Assembly: GCF_900102965.1 (NCBI RefSeq)
Contig: NZ_FNGM01000024.1
Span: 1-64,000 of the forward strand
Direction: 5' to 3'
Source of the DNA: Paenibacillus jilunlii
GTDB taxonomy: Bacteria; Bacillota; Bacilli; Paenibacillales; Paenibacillaceae
Length of the DNA stretch: 64,000 bases
Shown here one piece after another: positions 10,001 to 19,700 of this stretch. The notes beneath the pieces were generated by a model. The model was not told the DNA's origin, did no database searches, and worked only from the letters and a program-made list of their open reading frames with translations. Each line of letters opens with the position of its first letter. Position 1 is the stretch's first letter. The position numbers were made by a program, and so were the translations under genes.

Positions 10001-12035
10001 TTCCCGCTGTCTTGACGGTACACTCGCCCGGAAGATGACCCGGAACACCCTGGAATGCTCCTTCATTTGGCTCCGGTGCCGGCCAGTGTCTTGTTTTGGC
10101 AAAAGGATAAACCGGGAGCCGGACCGTCTGCACGGCTTGTCCGGTCCATAGTGCTGTCCAGTTCACGCGCGTACCCTGGACATATGATTGAGCCAGCTCA
10201 TCAAGAGAGCCGTCAGCAGCCTGTGCAGAATTCTCAGCGATATGTTGGACCAGCTGATGGGCTTTTTCGTAAGCAGCCCGCGTTTTGGCCTCCGACAGAT
10301 CCTGCTGAGCCATATTATTTTTCGCCTTTTGCCGGATGGGGAAATACCCGTAATACCCAATGGATTCAGGGAGCTGGTCCACACCGTTCAACAGGATCGA
10401 AGCGATTTTCCGCCATAGCTCAGAGGCATTACTGGCGATAATAGCCAGCCGGTGGGCGAAATGCTCCCGGCCAAGCTGAGCCGTGTAGACGAGATTCTGA
10501 AAATCCGCGTGTTGATTGGTTTGCAGAAATTGAGAGTACCTTTGCAGTAACTCCAGCAAACCGGACTTCGTTTTGGCAGACACGGGAAAAATCCGCGGCA
10601 CCTCCGGTTCCTCCCCCACCGCCTGCTGATCTTCCTGCTGCTGCCACTCCTCCAGAAGCACATGACAGTTCATGCCGCTAAAGCCAAAAGAACTGATGCC
10701 CGCGCGCCGCGGCCCTTGGGCTGCTTCCCAGGCAAGCGGCCTGTCCACCATATAGAATGGCGACTGGGAGAATGGAATATAGGGATTCGGCTCTTCAAAA
10801 TGGATCGTGGGAACCAGCTGCTGGTGCTTCATTGACAGGATGACTTTGAGGAGGGAGGCCATCCCGGAAGCCCCTACGAGATGACCGATATTGGACTTTA
10901 CAGAGCCAAGGCCGCAAAACTGTTTTTTAGCCGTATATTGATCAAAGGCCTGCTTCATCGCCTTCACTTCGATGGGGTCTCCAACCACCGTTCCTGTCCC
11001 GTGGGTTTCGATGTAAGAAATGGTTTCCGGATGTATTCCGGCCTTAGTCCATACATCAATCAGCAGCCGCTCCTGAGCCTCCGGATTGGGAGCTGTAATA
11101 TAGTTGGAGGCTCCATCGCTGTTCACGCCGCTGCCTTTGACCACCGAATAAATCCGGTCCTTGTCTTTGAGCGCTTCCCGCAACGGTTTTATCATGATGG
11201 CAGACAGCCCTTCTCCCCAAGTCGTCCCCTGGGCATTCTTATCGAAGGGGCGCACCTTGCCGTCATTGTTTTCCACAATTTTGAACGAAGAGTTGGCCAG
11301 CGGCAGCAGGTTGAGACTGATTCCGCCGACAATGGCCATTTTACATTCTTTATGCCTAAGCGATTCACAGCCCTGGTGCAGGGCAACTAATCCGGAGGAG
11401 CATGCGGTATCAATGACCTGGTTGGGGCCGGTCAAATTAAAGAAAAAGGCAATCCTTCCCGAAATAAAACTGGGAAGATTGCCGGTCATGGCCAACTCGT
11501 TGGAGGAGTCGATGAATTGTTGATACAGTCCGGAAGAGTGGTGGTCCCTTCCAATGAACACTCCTGTTTGTGTCCCGTATATTTTTTCACCCATATAGCC
11601 GGCATCTTCAATCGCTTCAGCGGCAACTTCCAGCATCAAGCGCTGATGGGGGTCCATGAACTCGGCTTCCTTGGGGGACAGGCGAAAATATTCAGCATCG
11701 AATGAATCAACTTCTTCCAGATAGCTTCCTTTGCCGTATACGGGCGTCCCCATTATTTTTTGCAATAAAGGATCAACATCCTTACGTCTCTTCAGGGGAA
11801 AATCAGTGATGCCATTGATCCCGTTAAGCAGGTTGTCCCAGTATTGCTCAAGCGTATCGGCAAAAGGAAAGCGGCAGGCGAGGCCAATGATGGCGATATC
11901 ATCGGTTGTACGGTTCTCCGCTGCCGCCGGGCTGCTGTTTAATTGGTGCAGAATTTTCAGCGCGAGCTTTTGGTCCAGACGGTTGGCCTTGACGCTCTCC
12001 AGAATTTCGGCATTCAACAGATCGATGTTACTCAT
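4065..12035 (-). CDS. Hybrid PKS-NRPS, KS-DH-KR-ACP-C-A-PCP
   Basis: A 2656-residue protein that should add a reduced, dehydrated two-carbon unit and then an amino acid. Domains: helical leader; KS (about 45-460, TACSSGL, HGTGT, NIGHL); DH (about 680-970, His in EHRIHDNGVWPG, Asp in HPALMD); KR (about 1180-1430, TGGTGGIGLEL, SS/Y/N intact); ACP (GGDSI near 1505); C (about 1565-2000, HHMISDG); A (about 2010-2530, TSGSTGTPKG, SFDISVFEIF, YGPTEATIW, VRGYRIE, NGKIDR); PCP (GGNSH near 2566); and a C-terminal helical tail. By-eye pocket residues read D-I-F-H-A-G-L-I-W-K. They nearly match the A domain of the 53890-60888 protein, but I cannot name the substrate. There is no AT. The start is uncertain between TTG at 12038 and ATG at 12035, both behind GGAGG. 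It overlaps the upstream gene by 8 bases. Confidence 0.95.
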   Translation of the reverse strand: MSNIDLLNAEILESVKANRLDQKLALKILHQLNSSPAAAENRTTDDIAIIGLACRFPFADTLEQYWDNLLNGINGITDFPLKRRKDVDPLLQKIMGTPVYGKGSYLEEVDSFDAEYFRLSPKEAEFMDPHQRLMLEVAAEAIEDAGYMGEKIYGTQTGVFIGRDHHSSGLYQQFIDSSNELAMTGNLPSFISGRIAFFFNLTGPNQVIDTACSSGLVALHQGCESLRHKECKMAIVGGISLNLLPLANSSFKIVENNDGKVRPFDKNAQGTTWGEGLSAIMIKPLREALKDKDRIYSVVKGSGVNSDGASNYITAPNPEAQERLLIDVWTKAGIHPETISYIETHGTGTVVGDPIEVKAMKQAFDQYTAKKQFCGLGSVKSNIGHLVGASGMASLLKVILSMKHQQLVPTIHFEEPNPYIPFSQSPFYMVDRPLAWEAAQGPRRAGISSFGFSGMNCHVLLEEWQQQEDQQAVGEEPEVPRIFPVSAKTKSGLLELLQRYSQFLQTNQHADFQNLVYTAQLGREHFAHRLAIIASNASELWRKIASILLNGVDQLPESIGYYGYFPIRQKAKNNMAQQDLSEAKTRAAYEKAHQLVQHIAENSAQAADGSLDELAQSYVQGTRVNWTALWTGQAVQTVRLPVYPFAKTRHWPAPEPNEGAFQGVPGHLPGECTVKTAGMRIYAAKLSGKEHWLLQEHRIHDNGVWPGVAYLEMAKAASGYFFAGKNVELRQVTLPNMLICPPDETRVVHTIIHEEHDHAAFTIASMKESGHTENWIIHAQGEIHPLAEHKKTVLALEPLIQEMNEESVEVFTPIFTAGIQYGPRWKCIRRFYQNDSSAVLHIGSTDDASAREECSLHPALMDTALSFWHLLRQREEAADMPAFPFYYESIRIFGGMPASFFSYVRKRETHGDNRETVSYDISLIDEAGNVFVEVENYTLKKVSPALISKDLFYGLNWVKSPRPDGGSTRGGTVLLFGNECRATREFIRHMEAEDVELIQVVQGEAYRKENDSRYAVGNEATDYVQLFADLQGRNVSRMIHGYALDENYGADSLSSLQEVQKKSVQSLFFIVKALVQAKYKEQIDLVLLGKHGYEVTGGEKELEPCYAAYFNLGKVVNTEYPNLKCRSIDLGDETGWEAVMEEIFGERMAYQVAYRGNERFVEELARYAEEEPEEPLALQEGGLYVITGGTGGIGLELARYLSSKNKVKLGLLSRSGLPPRETWVDISQSGAETGTSRKIKILEEIERSGSQVMICPCDITDGQELEHCLMQLREAYGPVKGIIHAAGIAGSGYLFTKDWSDFTRVTAPKIEGTYLLYSLLQEQPDFFVLFSSIATLEGSPGQGDYAAGNGYLDGFAHFLRRKGVRGLTLNWTAWEETGMALEYGALEGSGIFRPLKTAVAVRAFSRALQLEQPRVMIADIRLDQLDESVIQKLPLQLSPDLRRTGNRFAKPRPVAAAAGNIAIIGKSGAAISEMEQAVAQLWAKTFGLTEMDISKNFYELGGDSILATQMANLLNTHLHQKLSIAEIFEYPTVSELAVYLEQSLPSRNEAPVKAANSEAPNAGYDLSRAQHRIWFLQNYDPQTTAYHLPVIKQLRVAVDLAVLQQGLDILTRRHSSLRTVIRNVNGVPKQFVVPDRVHVIHFRDYSQEPHKKQLSSKRLEELNTTAFELEQTLFRAELHRYEESDYLLYINMHHMISDGWSMGVFFREWMELYDQIQSKRPIQLAPVTLQPVDWVEQEKLWTGSEDFYNMEKYWMKELAQPLPVLELPTDYDRPQSIAYDGNYIKFTVSEEVTGQLRLLARKRSATLYMTVLAIYFLFLKKLSQEEDIIVGFPVSGREQQEWENIIGLFMNMVCIRVDFRELSSFGGVLEEVKRKCLKAYANGRYPFNTLVEKLNPERDPSRTPVFSTIFQLYDNVPQDNDRMSLYDLSCICKMDGGQIEVRLEYKTSLFTERTIQNYAGYLTHLINQVIADPEGRLSGYELLDARHKAEIMNAFHPLPVPMNPPDQVCRLFEAQVEQNPDQTAVVFEGERVSYRELDELSNQLAAFLVQLEQEPADPVGVYLGRGIHMIAVLLGILKSGRPYVPLDVDFPPERIAYMIRHSGLRTVVSDGTSIPRLLELAGDVLKAVIDVTGDSTPGGTAEHLSCYKYSDIRKQPVAQIRSMAASELMYIIYTSGSTGTPKGVMVSQQNVINYLLWSQEQFKLGPQHNMMLVTSISFDISVFEIFGCLSSGATLHVVSSDRLRDPALLLAYIHHNKINFWHSVPALMNQFLFGLSSQDERELACLQQFAAVAVGGEAWSPKLAGDIRRSFPHAKLYNLYGPTEATIWATCYEYASDLAGKTIVPLGKPISNNRIYILDKDGNLCGQGISGEICISGAGVTPGYFRDGETTGGVYRTHPFTDQIVYHTGDIGKYGTDGQLEYIARKDGMVKVRGYRIETGEIEHTLYRLEGLKSVAVVAVNEGESNKLICYYTSARDIPVREIQDTLQQTLPLYMIPSRFIRLEALPATSNGKIDRKALQALPLLKEATETAEMHLPENDAEEFLLHLWQELLGMETIGTDQNFFDIGGNSHLIVQLQARIEQKYMKRIKVIDLFRCKTIRAMADHIQGSTQEPEPSDAKTKTGKTKDEISDILQLLDEYSEGETSVEEILKKLGG
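4069..4073 (-). promoter_or_regulatory. Ribosome binding site fixing a GTG start
   Basis: GGAGG on the minus strand lies 8 bases before the GTG at 4060. No ATG is present near the start of this synthase, and the GTG gives the expected helical leader before the KS. The site lies inside the end of the preceding gene, so translation of the two is probably coupled. Confidence 0.75.
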
Positions 12036-15000
12036 CAATACGATTCCTCCGTTGTGATAAAAGCTCCACCAAATCTTCTACGGTTTGTTCATCGGAAGTA
12101 AGCTGGTTCATAATCGATTGCAGCTGCACGTCAAGGGAATCCCCGGAAGCGGGACTACGATCTGCCGCTGCGGATTCGGCAGGCTTTACTTGCTGCCGGT
12201 CGCGCTGCTGCATAATATAGCCGGAAAGCTCAGCCACCGAAGAATAAGTGAACAAATCCGGCAAGTCGAGGATGCCTGGAAACTCAATTTCCAACTTTCT
12301 GAGCAGTTGGGTTGCGATCAATGAGTCGCCGCCAATATCCAGAAAACTGCTGTAGATATTCACAGACGGCAAATGCATCGTTTCTGCCCAGATTCGCGAT
12401 AGGGCTTGTTCGATTTCATTATAGTTGCCGTCGGCGCGCCCCGTGATGGTAAACGGGAAGGTATCATGGACAGCCGTTTTGGGGACACCCGGCCTGCGGA
12501 TAAGTCCATCCTCTATCCTTAAGAAGGAGCCTTCTTGCACGGCCTCAAGCATATCCAGGTTAAGTGAACCGATCATCACCTGGCTGCAGTCCATGGCTAT
12601 CGCTTGTCCCACAGCGGCTAACGCCTCATGCGTTTTCAATGGCTTGCAGATGCCGCTGCCCGTTACCGCACCGTAGTCCACAGCCATGCCAACCTCTTCC
12701 CAGGCTGCCCAGTTCAGCGTGGTTCCACGAACCCCTTGTCTGCGCAAATAGTGGGCAAACCCATCCAAATAGCCGTTCGCCACAATGTAGTCGCCCTGGC
12801 CCGGACTTCCTTCCAGTGTTGCAACCGAAGAGAACATCATGAAAAAGTCGAGAGGCTCCTCTATCAGGTTATGCAGCAGATAAGTACCTTCTATTTTTGG
12901 TTTTGTGACCCTGCTGAAATCCGGCCAGGATTTGGTGAACAAAAATCCGCTGCCGGCAATTCCAGCCGCGTGGATGACTCCCTTGACCGGACCGAAGGTT
13001 TCCCTCAGCTTTGCCAGACTGGCAGCAAGCTTCTGCTCATCTGTGACATCGCATGGACACACCATCACCCGGCTTCCCGAGCGTTCGATCTCTTTCAGAA
13101 TCTCCATTCTCCGGCTTTGCTTTCCGTCAGTTTCGTTCAGCCCGCCACGGCTTAACAGGCCCAGGCAAATCTTGTTACGTGAGGACAAATACCTGGCGGT
13201 TTCGAGCCCGATCCCGCCTGTTCCGCCAGTGATCAGATACAAGCCGTCTTCTTGAAGCTCCGGCGGCTGCCCGGACTGTACCCATTCCCCTGTATAACGG
13301 CCAAACTCCTGAACATACCGTTCATTTCCCCTATAGGCGACCTGATAGACATCCTGCCCATCCTCTATTTCTTCCAGTATGGCTGTCCATTCTGTCTGCC
13401 CGTCCAGGTCAATACTGCGGCAGCTCACATTCGGGTACTCTGCCGCCACGGCCTTTCCGAGATTGAAGAAGGCGGTCTGGCAAGGTTCAAGCGCTTCCTC
13501 ATGCCCGGTAATCTCAAAGCCATACTGCCCTAACAGCACCAGATCAATCTCCTGCTTGTATTTGGCTTGGACCAGCGACTTCACTGTATAGAACAGACTT
13601 TGGATGCTCTTCGCCTGAAATGCCTGAAGTGCTTGCAGATTGCCGGGTCCGGCGGCTTCACCTCCCGCATCCAGAGCGTAGCTATGAATGATTCTGCTGA
13701 CGTTCCGGCCTTGCAGATCAGCGAACAAGCGTTGATAATCACCTTCCTCATTGCCTACCGTGTAGCTGGAGTCCTGTTCTTGCCTATACTTCCCACCGTG
13801 ATGGACCCGAATCACCTCTGCACCTCTTGCCGCAAGCAGCCGGATCAATTCGCCGGCTCGTCCTCTTTCGTCTCCAAACAGCAGGACAGCGCCGTCCGTC
13901 ATGTTTCTTCCCGCTGCCTGCCGGGGCTCCTTCACCCAATGGAGCTGATGGAACAGGTCCTTGGTGACCATTGCTGCGGACACTTTTTTTAAGGTGTAGT
14001 TCTCTACTTCCGCGAACACATTCCCTTGCTCATCGAACAGGCTGATGTCGTAGGAAATAGTCTCCTTGTTATCTCCCCCGGCTTCTCTTCTGCACAAATA
14101 GCTGTAAAAGGAATCTGGCATGCTGTCATAGAAAGTGAATTTCTTGAAGGAAAACGGCAGATACAAATCGCGTAAAATAAACATCGTGACCGCATTCAAT
14201 CCAGTATCGAGCAGAGCCGGGTGATAACCGTATGCCGAAAAATCCTCTGCATAGCGTTCTCCCAATTTCACGTGAACCAGCACACGGTCATTGCTTTGGG
14301 ACAATTGCTGGATGTTGTTCCAGCGTGGACCAAAAGCAGTGTCACCCGCAATACTGTCAAAATCCGGTTCAAATTGCTCCCACTCGTTATCTTCCAGGAG
14401 CTGTTGAATATCTACTCTGGCAGCCCCGGCGTGCTTGAAAGGTATAATTTTCCCTTCGGCATTCAGGCTCCACTCATTATTGCTCCCCGCATTGCCGGGG
14501 ATGGCGCGGCTGGCGATTTGCAGCCGGAGCTGGCTGTCCTGCTGTTCTACCAGCGTATGGACTTGATGCCCTTCGCGCTCACCGACAATCAGGGGGTTAA
14601 TAAAACGAAAATCCTGCAGGCCGAACGCAACGTTCCCAACATGGCTGCGGCCTATCTGACGGGCCCACTCAATCAGCCCCGTTGCCGGAACGATAGAGTA
14701 CCCCATCATCCGATGTTCCCGCAGCAGCCATTGTTCTTCTACACGCAGTTCAACTTCATAAACCGATTGCTGATAGGTTTCCAATACTTTGCGGCCGGGT
14801 AAACCTTCGCTTGAAGAAGACAGGAGCGTGCGGCTTCGCGGCGAATGGTCTGCCTGCGGCCAAAAGCTTGTCCTTTGGAACGGATACACAGGAAGTGGAA
14901 TCCGCCGGTACCCGCCGGGCTGGTACCAAACCTCCCAATCAATCTCGGCTCCTTGAACGTACAGGCGGCAAATGTCCGAAACCGCCTGAATATTCTGACC

Positions 15001-16791
15001 GGAATAGGCCGCAAGCGCCGCACGTGCCTGTTCATGCAATAGATTCAAGCCGGACTCAGTTGTCTCCCCGGTGCTTTTATCCTTCTTGCTTTCGGGAACG
15101 ATTTTGAATTCACCGTAATAGATCCCGTCGCCTGACTGTCCCATTATGGGAGGCTCGTTGGCGAGGCGATGCAATTTTTCTTGTAACTCCTGTATATCCC
15201 GGACGATTAGAGCAAGCCGGTACGCATAATGCCCTCTTCCTGTCGCAGCGGTGTAACACAGGTCAGCCAACTGTACATCACCGGTGTGCTGAATATGATG
15301 GAGATAACGGGATACCCACTCAAGAAGAACCGTTTTCTCTTTAGCTGAAACCGTAAAAACATGATACGGACGGCTTGCCTGATCCTGTTTGTTGCTGACT
15401 GGCGCTTCCTCAAGCACGAGATGGAGATTCGTCCCGCTAAAGCCGAAAGAGCTGATGCCTGCCCGCAGCGGGATATCCTCCTGCACCCGCTTCCACTCTT
15501 GCAGCTTATTGACCATGTAGATTGGGGAGCCTACAAAGTCGATAAACGGATTGGGATCATCAAAGTGCAGGGTGCTGACGAGTTTCTGATGCTTGAGTGA
15601 CAGAATGGCTTTCATCACCGAGGCAATTCCCGAAGCCGCCGCCAAATGGCCAATATTCGATTTCACAGAGCCGATGCCGCAGAACTGTTTTTTAGAGGTG
15701 TATTTTCGAAAAGCATTGCTGAGCGACTGGACCTCAATCGGGTCTCCAAGAACGGTACCGGTCCCATGCGCTTCGTAAAAACCGATGGTTTCAGGCGCAA
15801 TCTCCGCATTTATCCAAGCTTGTGTGAATAGCTCTTCTTGTGCAAGCGCATTGGGTGCCGTAAGCCCGTTGGATCTGCCGTCGTTATTCACAGCGCTCCC
15901 TTTGATCACCGCATGGATAGGATCGCGGTCCTCAATCGCTTTATCCAGCGGCTTCAGCAGCAATGATCCGATTCCTTCTCCCCACAAGGTTCCATCTGCC
16001 TGTTTATCGAACGGCTTCAACAACTGCAGCTTGGATTCCACCAAACCAAACGCCGGATTTTTCATAGGAAAAAAAACCAGACAGACTCCGCCTGCAATCG
16101 CCATATCGCACTCGTTGTTCCGGATCGCCTGGCAGGCATCGTGTATGGCCAACAGTCCGGATGAACAAGCCGAATCCAAGACGATGCTCGGACCCTTCAG
16201 ATCCAGGAAATAAGAGATGCGGCTGGACAAAATCCCCGTATACGACCCGGTTAGAGCAAGCTCATCCGTCTGATCCAGCAAGTGTGTGTACATGTTTCCC
16301 ACCGTATGATCTCTTCCGATAAACACTCCCGTTCTGGAGGATACCATCCGGCTGCCGCCATACCCGGCATCTTCAATGCTCTCCATAACTGTGGTCAGCA
16401 GCAGCCTCTGGATGGGGTCCATCATTTCCGATTCTTTATTGGAAATTTTGAAGTACCCGGAATCGAACTGATCAATCTGCTCCAAATATCCCCCTTTTTC
16501 ATACGTTATCTTCTGGAGCGGGTCTGGCACACCCTTCTGGATGAAACCTTCGACGCCCTTTTGTCTGCCCTCGGGGAAATCGCCGATGCAATCAACCTCA
16601 TTCAACAGATTATTCCAGTATTCATCTAAATTGGAGGCCCCCGGAAAGCGCCCGGCCATCCCGATGACCGCGATATCCTTATGCTTTTTTACAGATGCCT
16701 GTTTGATTTCTTTTAAAATAACCTTGGACTTGTCGACGGATAACTGCTGATCTTTGATCTGTTGATAGATGTATTTTTTGGTTTCCTTCAT
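12028..16791 (-). CDS. Trans-AT type polyketide synthase, KS-DH-KR-ACP
   Basis: A 1587-residue single extension module. Helical leader (1-36); KS (about 37-470) with SACSSGL, HGTGT and NIGHL; DH (about 680-970) with HRMMGYSIVP, the only DH here keeping the HxxxGxxxxP spacing, and HPALLD; KR (about 1185-1430) with TGGTGGIGLE and FSSVATLEGSPGQGDY; ACP with GGDSL near 1484; and a helical tail (about 1545-1587) that probably docks to the next protein. It has no AT, so it relies on loading in trans. It overlaps the upstream stop by 4 bases (ATGA), behind GGGAGA. Its second DH half and KR are strikingly similar to those of the next gene (4065-12035), while the KS parts differ more, which suggests duplication or gene conversion. 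The expected product step is a trans or cis double bond; the sequence does not settle the geometry. Confidence 0.95.
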   Translation of the reverse strand: MKETKKYIYQQIKDQQLSVDKSKVILKEIKQASVKKHKDIAVIGMAGRFPGASNLDEYWNNLLNEVDCIGDFPEGRQKGVEGFIQKGVPDPLQKITYEKGGYLEQIDQFDSGYFKISNKESEMMDPIQRLLLTTVMESIEDAGYGGSRMVSSRTGVFIGRDHTVGNMYTHLLDQTDELALTGSYTGILSSRISYFLDLKGPSIVLDSACSSGLLAIHDACQAIRNNECDMAIAGGVCLVFFPMKNPAFGLVESKLQLLKPFDKQADGTLWGEGIGSLLLKPLDKAIEDRDPIHAVIKGSAVNNDGRSNGLTAPNALAQEELFTQAWINAEIAPETIGFYEAHGTGTVLGDPIEVQSLSNAFRKYTSKKQFCGIGSVKSNIGHLAAASGIASVMKAILSLKHQKLVSTLHFDDPNPFIDFVGSPIYMVNKLQEWKRVQEDIPLRAGISSFGFSGTNLHLVLEEAPVSNKQDQASRPYHVFTVSAKEKTVLLEWVSRYLHHIQHTGDVQLADLCYTAATGRGHYAYRLALIVRDIQELQEKLHRLANEPPIMGQSGDGIYYGEFKIVPESKKDKSTGETTESGLNLLHEQARAALAAYSGQNIQAVSDICRLYVQGAEIDWEVWYQPGGYRRIPLPVYPFQRTSFWPQADHSPRSRTLLSSSSEGLPGRKVLETYQQSVYEVELRVEEQWLLREHRMMGYSIVPATGLIEWARQIGRSHVGNVAFGLQDFRFINPLIVGEREGHQVHTLVEQQDSQLRLQIASRAIPGNAGSNNEWSLNAEGKIIPFKHAGAARVDIQQLLEDNEWEQFEPDFDSIAGDTAFGPRWNNIQQLSQSNDRVLVHVKLGERYAEDFSAYGYHPALLDTGLNAVTMFILRDLYLPFSFKKFTFYDSMPDSFYSYLCRREAGGDNKETISYDISLFDEQGNVFAEVENYTLKKVSAAMVTKDLFHQLHWVKEPRQAAGRNMTDGAVLLFGDERGRAGELIRLLAARGAEVIRVHHGGKYRQEQDSSYTVGNEEGDYQRLFADLQGRNVSRIIHSYALDAGGEAAGPGNLQALQAFQAKSIQSLFYTVKSLVQAKYKQEIDLVLLGQYGFEITGHEEALEPCQTAFFNLGKAVAAEYPNVSCRSIDLDGQTEWTAILEEIEDGQDVYQVAYRGNERYVQEFGRYTGEWVQSGQPPELQEDGLYLITGGTGGIGLETARYLSSRNKICLGLLSRGGLNETDGKQSRRMEILKEIERSGSRVMVCPCDVTDEQKLAASLAKLRETFGPVKGVIHAAGIAGSGFLFTKSWPDFSRVTKPKIEGTYLLHNLIEEPLDFFMMFSSVATLEGSPGQGDYIVANGYLDGFAHYLRRQGVRGTTLNWAAWEEVGMAVDYGAVTGSGICKPLKTHEALAAVGQAIAMDCSQVMIGSLNLDMLEAVQEGSFLRIEDGLIRRPGVPKTAVHDTFPFTITGRADGNYNEIEQALSRIWAETMHLPSVNIYSSFLDIGGDSLIATQLLRKLEIEFPGILDLPDLFTYSSVAELSGYIMQQRDRQQVKPAESAAADRSPASGDSLDVQLQSIMNQLTSDEQTVEDLVELLSQRRNRIDE

Positions 16792-19700
16792 TCGTCTTCT
16801 CCCAGCAATCGCTCAACCTCATCTATATCCAATTCGCCATTGGCTAAGCGATGTAATATCTGATCGAGGTCGTGATCCTCATCCTCCTGGCTAGGATTCG
16901 CTTTAGCGGAGGAGGAAGGTTGATCTTGTTCCATTCGGGAATATACATATTCAGCCATCTTGTTAATCGTGGGATACGTAAAAATATCCGAGATTCCCAG
17001 CATGCCTGGAAAAGCTTTTTCGAGTTCCTGCAGCAAATACACAGCAAAGATCGAATTGCCGCCAATAGAGGTAAAAGCATCGTCCAGCCCTATGGATTCT
17101 GATTCCAGCAGAGTCACCCACAACTGGCGAATCAGCTCTTTTATGGCCTGCGGCGAGCCGTTATAGGTCCTTCCTTCCGCTAGAGCGGCGGATGCTTGGG
17201 CAGGAGGGTTAGCTTGAACAACAAGCTGCGGCTTCACGTAATTCATCAGCAGGTTATTGCCCTCATAAAAGAAGCTGCTGCGGAAATTCTTCGCCGCATT
17301 TTCTTTGTTGATGGTTCCGATCACCACCTGTTTCTCGCCTGAAGCCAAGGCAGCGTCAAATGCGGACATCGCCACGCGAGTAGGCAGCAAATTGAAGATC
17401 AGCTCTTGCTTGAACGTTCCATAATCATAGGCCATGCCAATCTCTGCCCAAGGTGCCCAGTTGAGCGTGATGCCGTTTTGATTGGCGGGCAGAGTGTAAA
17501 CAAAGCTATCCAGAAAACCGTTGGCCGCCACATAATCTCCTTGTCCGGGCGTGCCCTCCAGGGAGGACACGGAAGAATAGCAAACAAAAAATTCCAGAGG
17601 CTCGGTAATCAATTCCGCCAGATAGATGCTGCCTGCGATTTTGGACTCAACAACCTCACGGAAGCGCTGTTCTTCCCTATTGAACAGGAATTGATCTCCG
17701 GCTACTCCAGCGGCGTGCACTATGCCATTAATGCTGCCAAACCTGCTTCTTACATCCTGCAGCACATTTTCCAGATCGGTTCTGCGTGAAATGTCTGCTC
17801 TATAGAACGTATATGTACTGCCGTTCTCTTTGATCTGCTGCAGGATTTTGATCCGCCGTATGACCTCATGCTCTTCTCCTTTTTGGAGAATCTCCTCCCA
17901 TTCCGCTTCACCCGGGAACCCGGAGCGGCTGACCAGCACCAGATTGACCGGTTTCTTATGCGCGAGATGAGCCGCGGTAGTCAGCCCCAGGCCGCCTGTC
18001 CCGCCCGTGATCAGATAACAGCCCGAGCTTGACAGAATCAGCTCTTGGGGCACCGGATTGGACAGCGGAAGCTCCATCATCCTTTGACCGTACCGTTCGC
18101 CTTTTCTATACGCGGTTACGTAATGGTCTGGCAGGTTGTCCAGCTCAGCCAGAAGCGCAGTGACCTCCGTTTCCGGGTCCAGATCAATGCAGCGGCAACG
18201 CAGGTTGGCGTATTCACTGCTGACCACCTTGCCGAGATGGTAGAAGGCGCTGTGCATCGGGTTCAGCCAAGGCTCGTTCAGTGTAACCTGATACGCCAAA
18301 TCAGCCATAAGGACGAGTTCGATCTTCTCCCGGATGTTATGGGCAACCAAGCTTTTGGTGAGATAAAAAAGACTGAACAGCCCCTTGTTCATCTCCTGCT
18401 CTACATCGCTGCCTGGAAGAGAGGAGGCATGGTTCCAAGAGAAGCAGTGGAGAATCCGCTGCACACCTCTTGTCTGGATCTCCCCGCATAACCGGTCAAA
18501 ATCTTGTTGGTTCCCGCTGATCCGGTAATGATGATCATCCTTTTTGTTGAAGCATTCACCCATAACTACCGAAATAAATGGCATGTCTCTCTCTTGCAAA
18601 GCAGCAAGAAGCCTATGTGAAAGCGGATCTTGTCCGGCAAAGACAAGCGTAAGCGGTATGTTGCCCTCAGCTTGCTCCAGTTCACGAAGCGGCTGCCGCT
18701 CCCACTGCAGCCGATGGAACAATCCTCCAGGCAATACCGGAGCGGAAGAGGATGACTCGATATGCACCCGTTTCAACGAGTACTCTTCAATTTCTGCAAA
18801 GACTTCCCCGGCTTCATCGAACAGCACGATATCGAATGAAGCCGTTTCTTGCAGCTCTGCTGTCTGGTTATTTTTCATCTGCAGCATGCTGTAAAATCTG
18901 TTCGGCATGTTGCCATAAAACCTGATCCTTTTATAAGTAAACGGCAAAAATAACCCGTCACGAATCTGGCTGATGGGAATATTAACCGCACAATCCAGCA
19001 TGGACGGATGCATGGTATAGGCGTGAACCTCTGCCGCAAAAGGAGCAGGCAGTTCAAAATAGGCAACGATTCTGTCAGGCTCCACATAAATCTCTTTCAT
19101 GCACTCCCAGTGCGGACCGGTCTGGACGGGAGCCTCTGCTCCGGGTTTATAGCCGGCAACGGATTGTCTTTTCGATTCCTGCAGAATATCCGGGAGGGCA
19201 ACCCGCCGATTTGGCTTCTCCCCGTGCAGGATGCTCACTTTTCCTTTACAGTGAATCACCCATTCATCCGGCAGCTCCCCGGAGAGGGAGGTGATCATGA
19301 CATCAATCCCTGACTTTTGCCTGGTCAGCACAATGTGGACACTCTTTTCTTCATGCTCCTTCATCTGCAGCGGCTGCAGGAACATGAAATTTTCCATCAT
19401 CAGCCCGCCCTGTTCAGAAACAGTTTGCTTCAGGATTTGAGCGACGATCTCCAGATAAGCCGTTCCGGGCAGCACATAATAGTCCACAATTTTGTGTTCA
19501 GCCACAACCCAGTGGGTATCGCAGGAGAACCGGGCTTCATAAACTTCAACCCCGTTGCTGCGGACCAGACATTGATCGACAAGCGGTCCCGTCTTTGTCA
19601 TATACGCTTTGGGTTCGATCCAGCAGCGGGTTTCCTGAAACGGATAGGCAGGCAAGCTGATTAACTGATAACGTCCGTGCGCATACAAGCTTTGCCAAGG

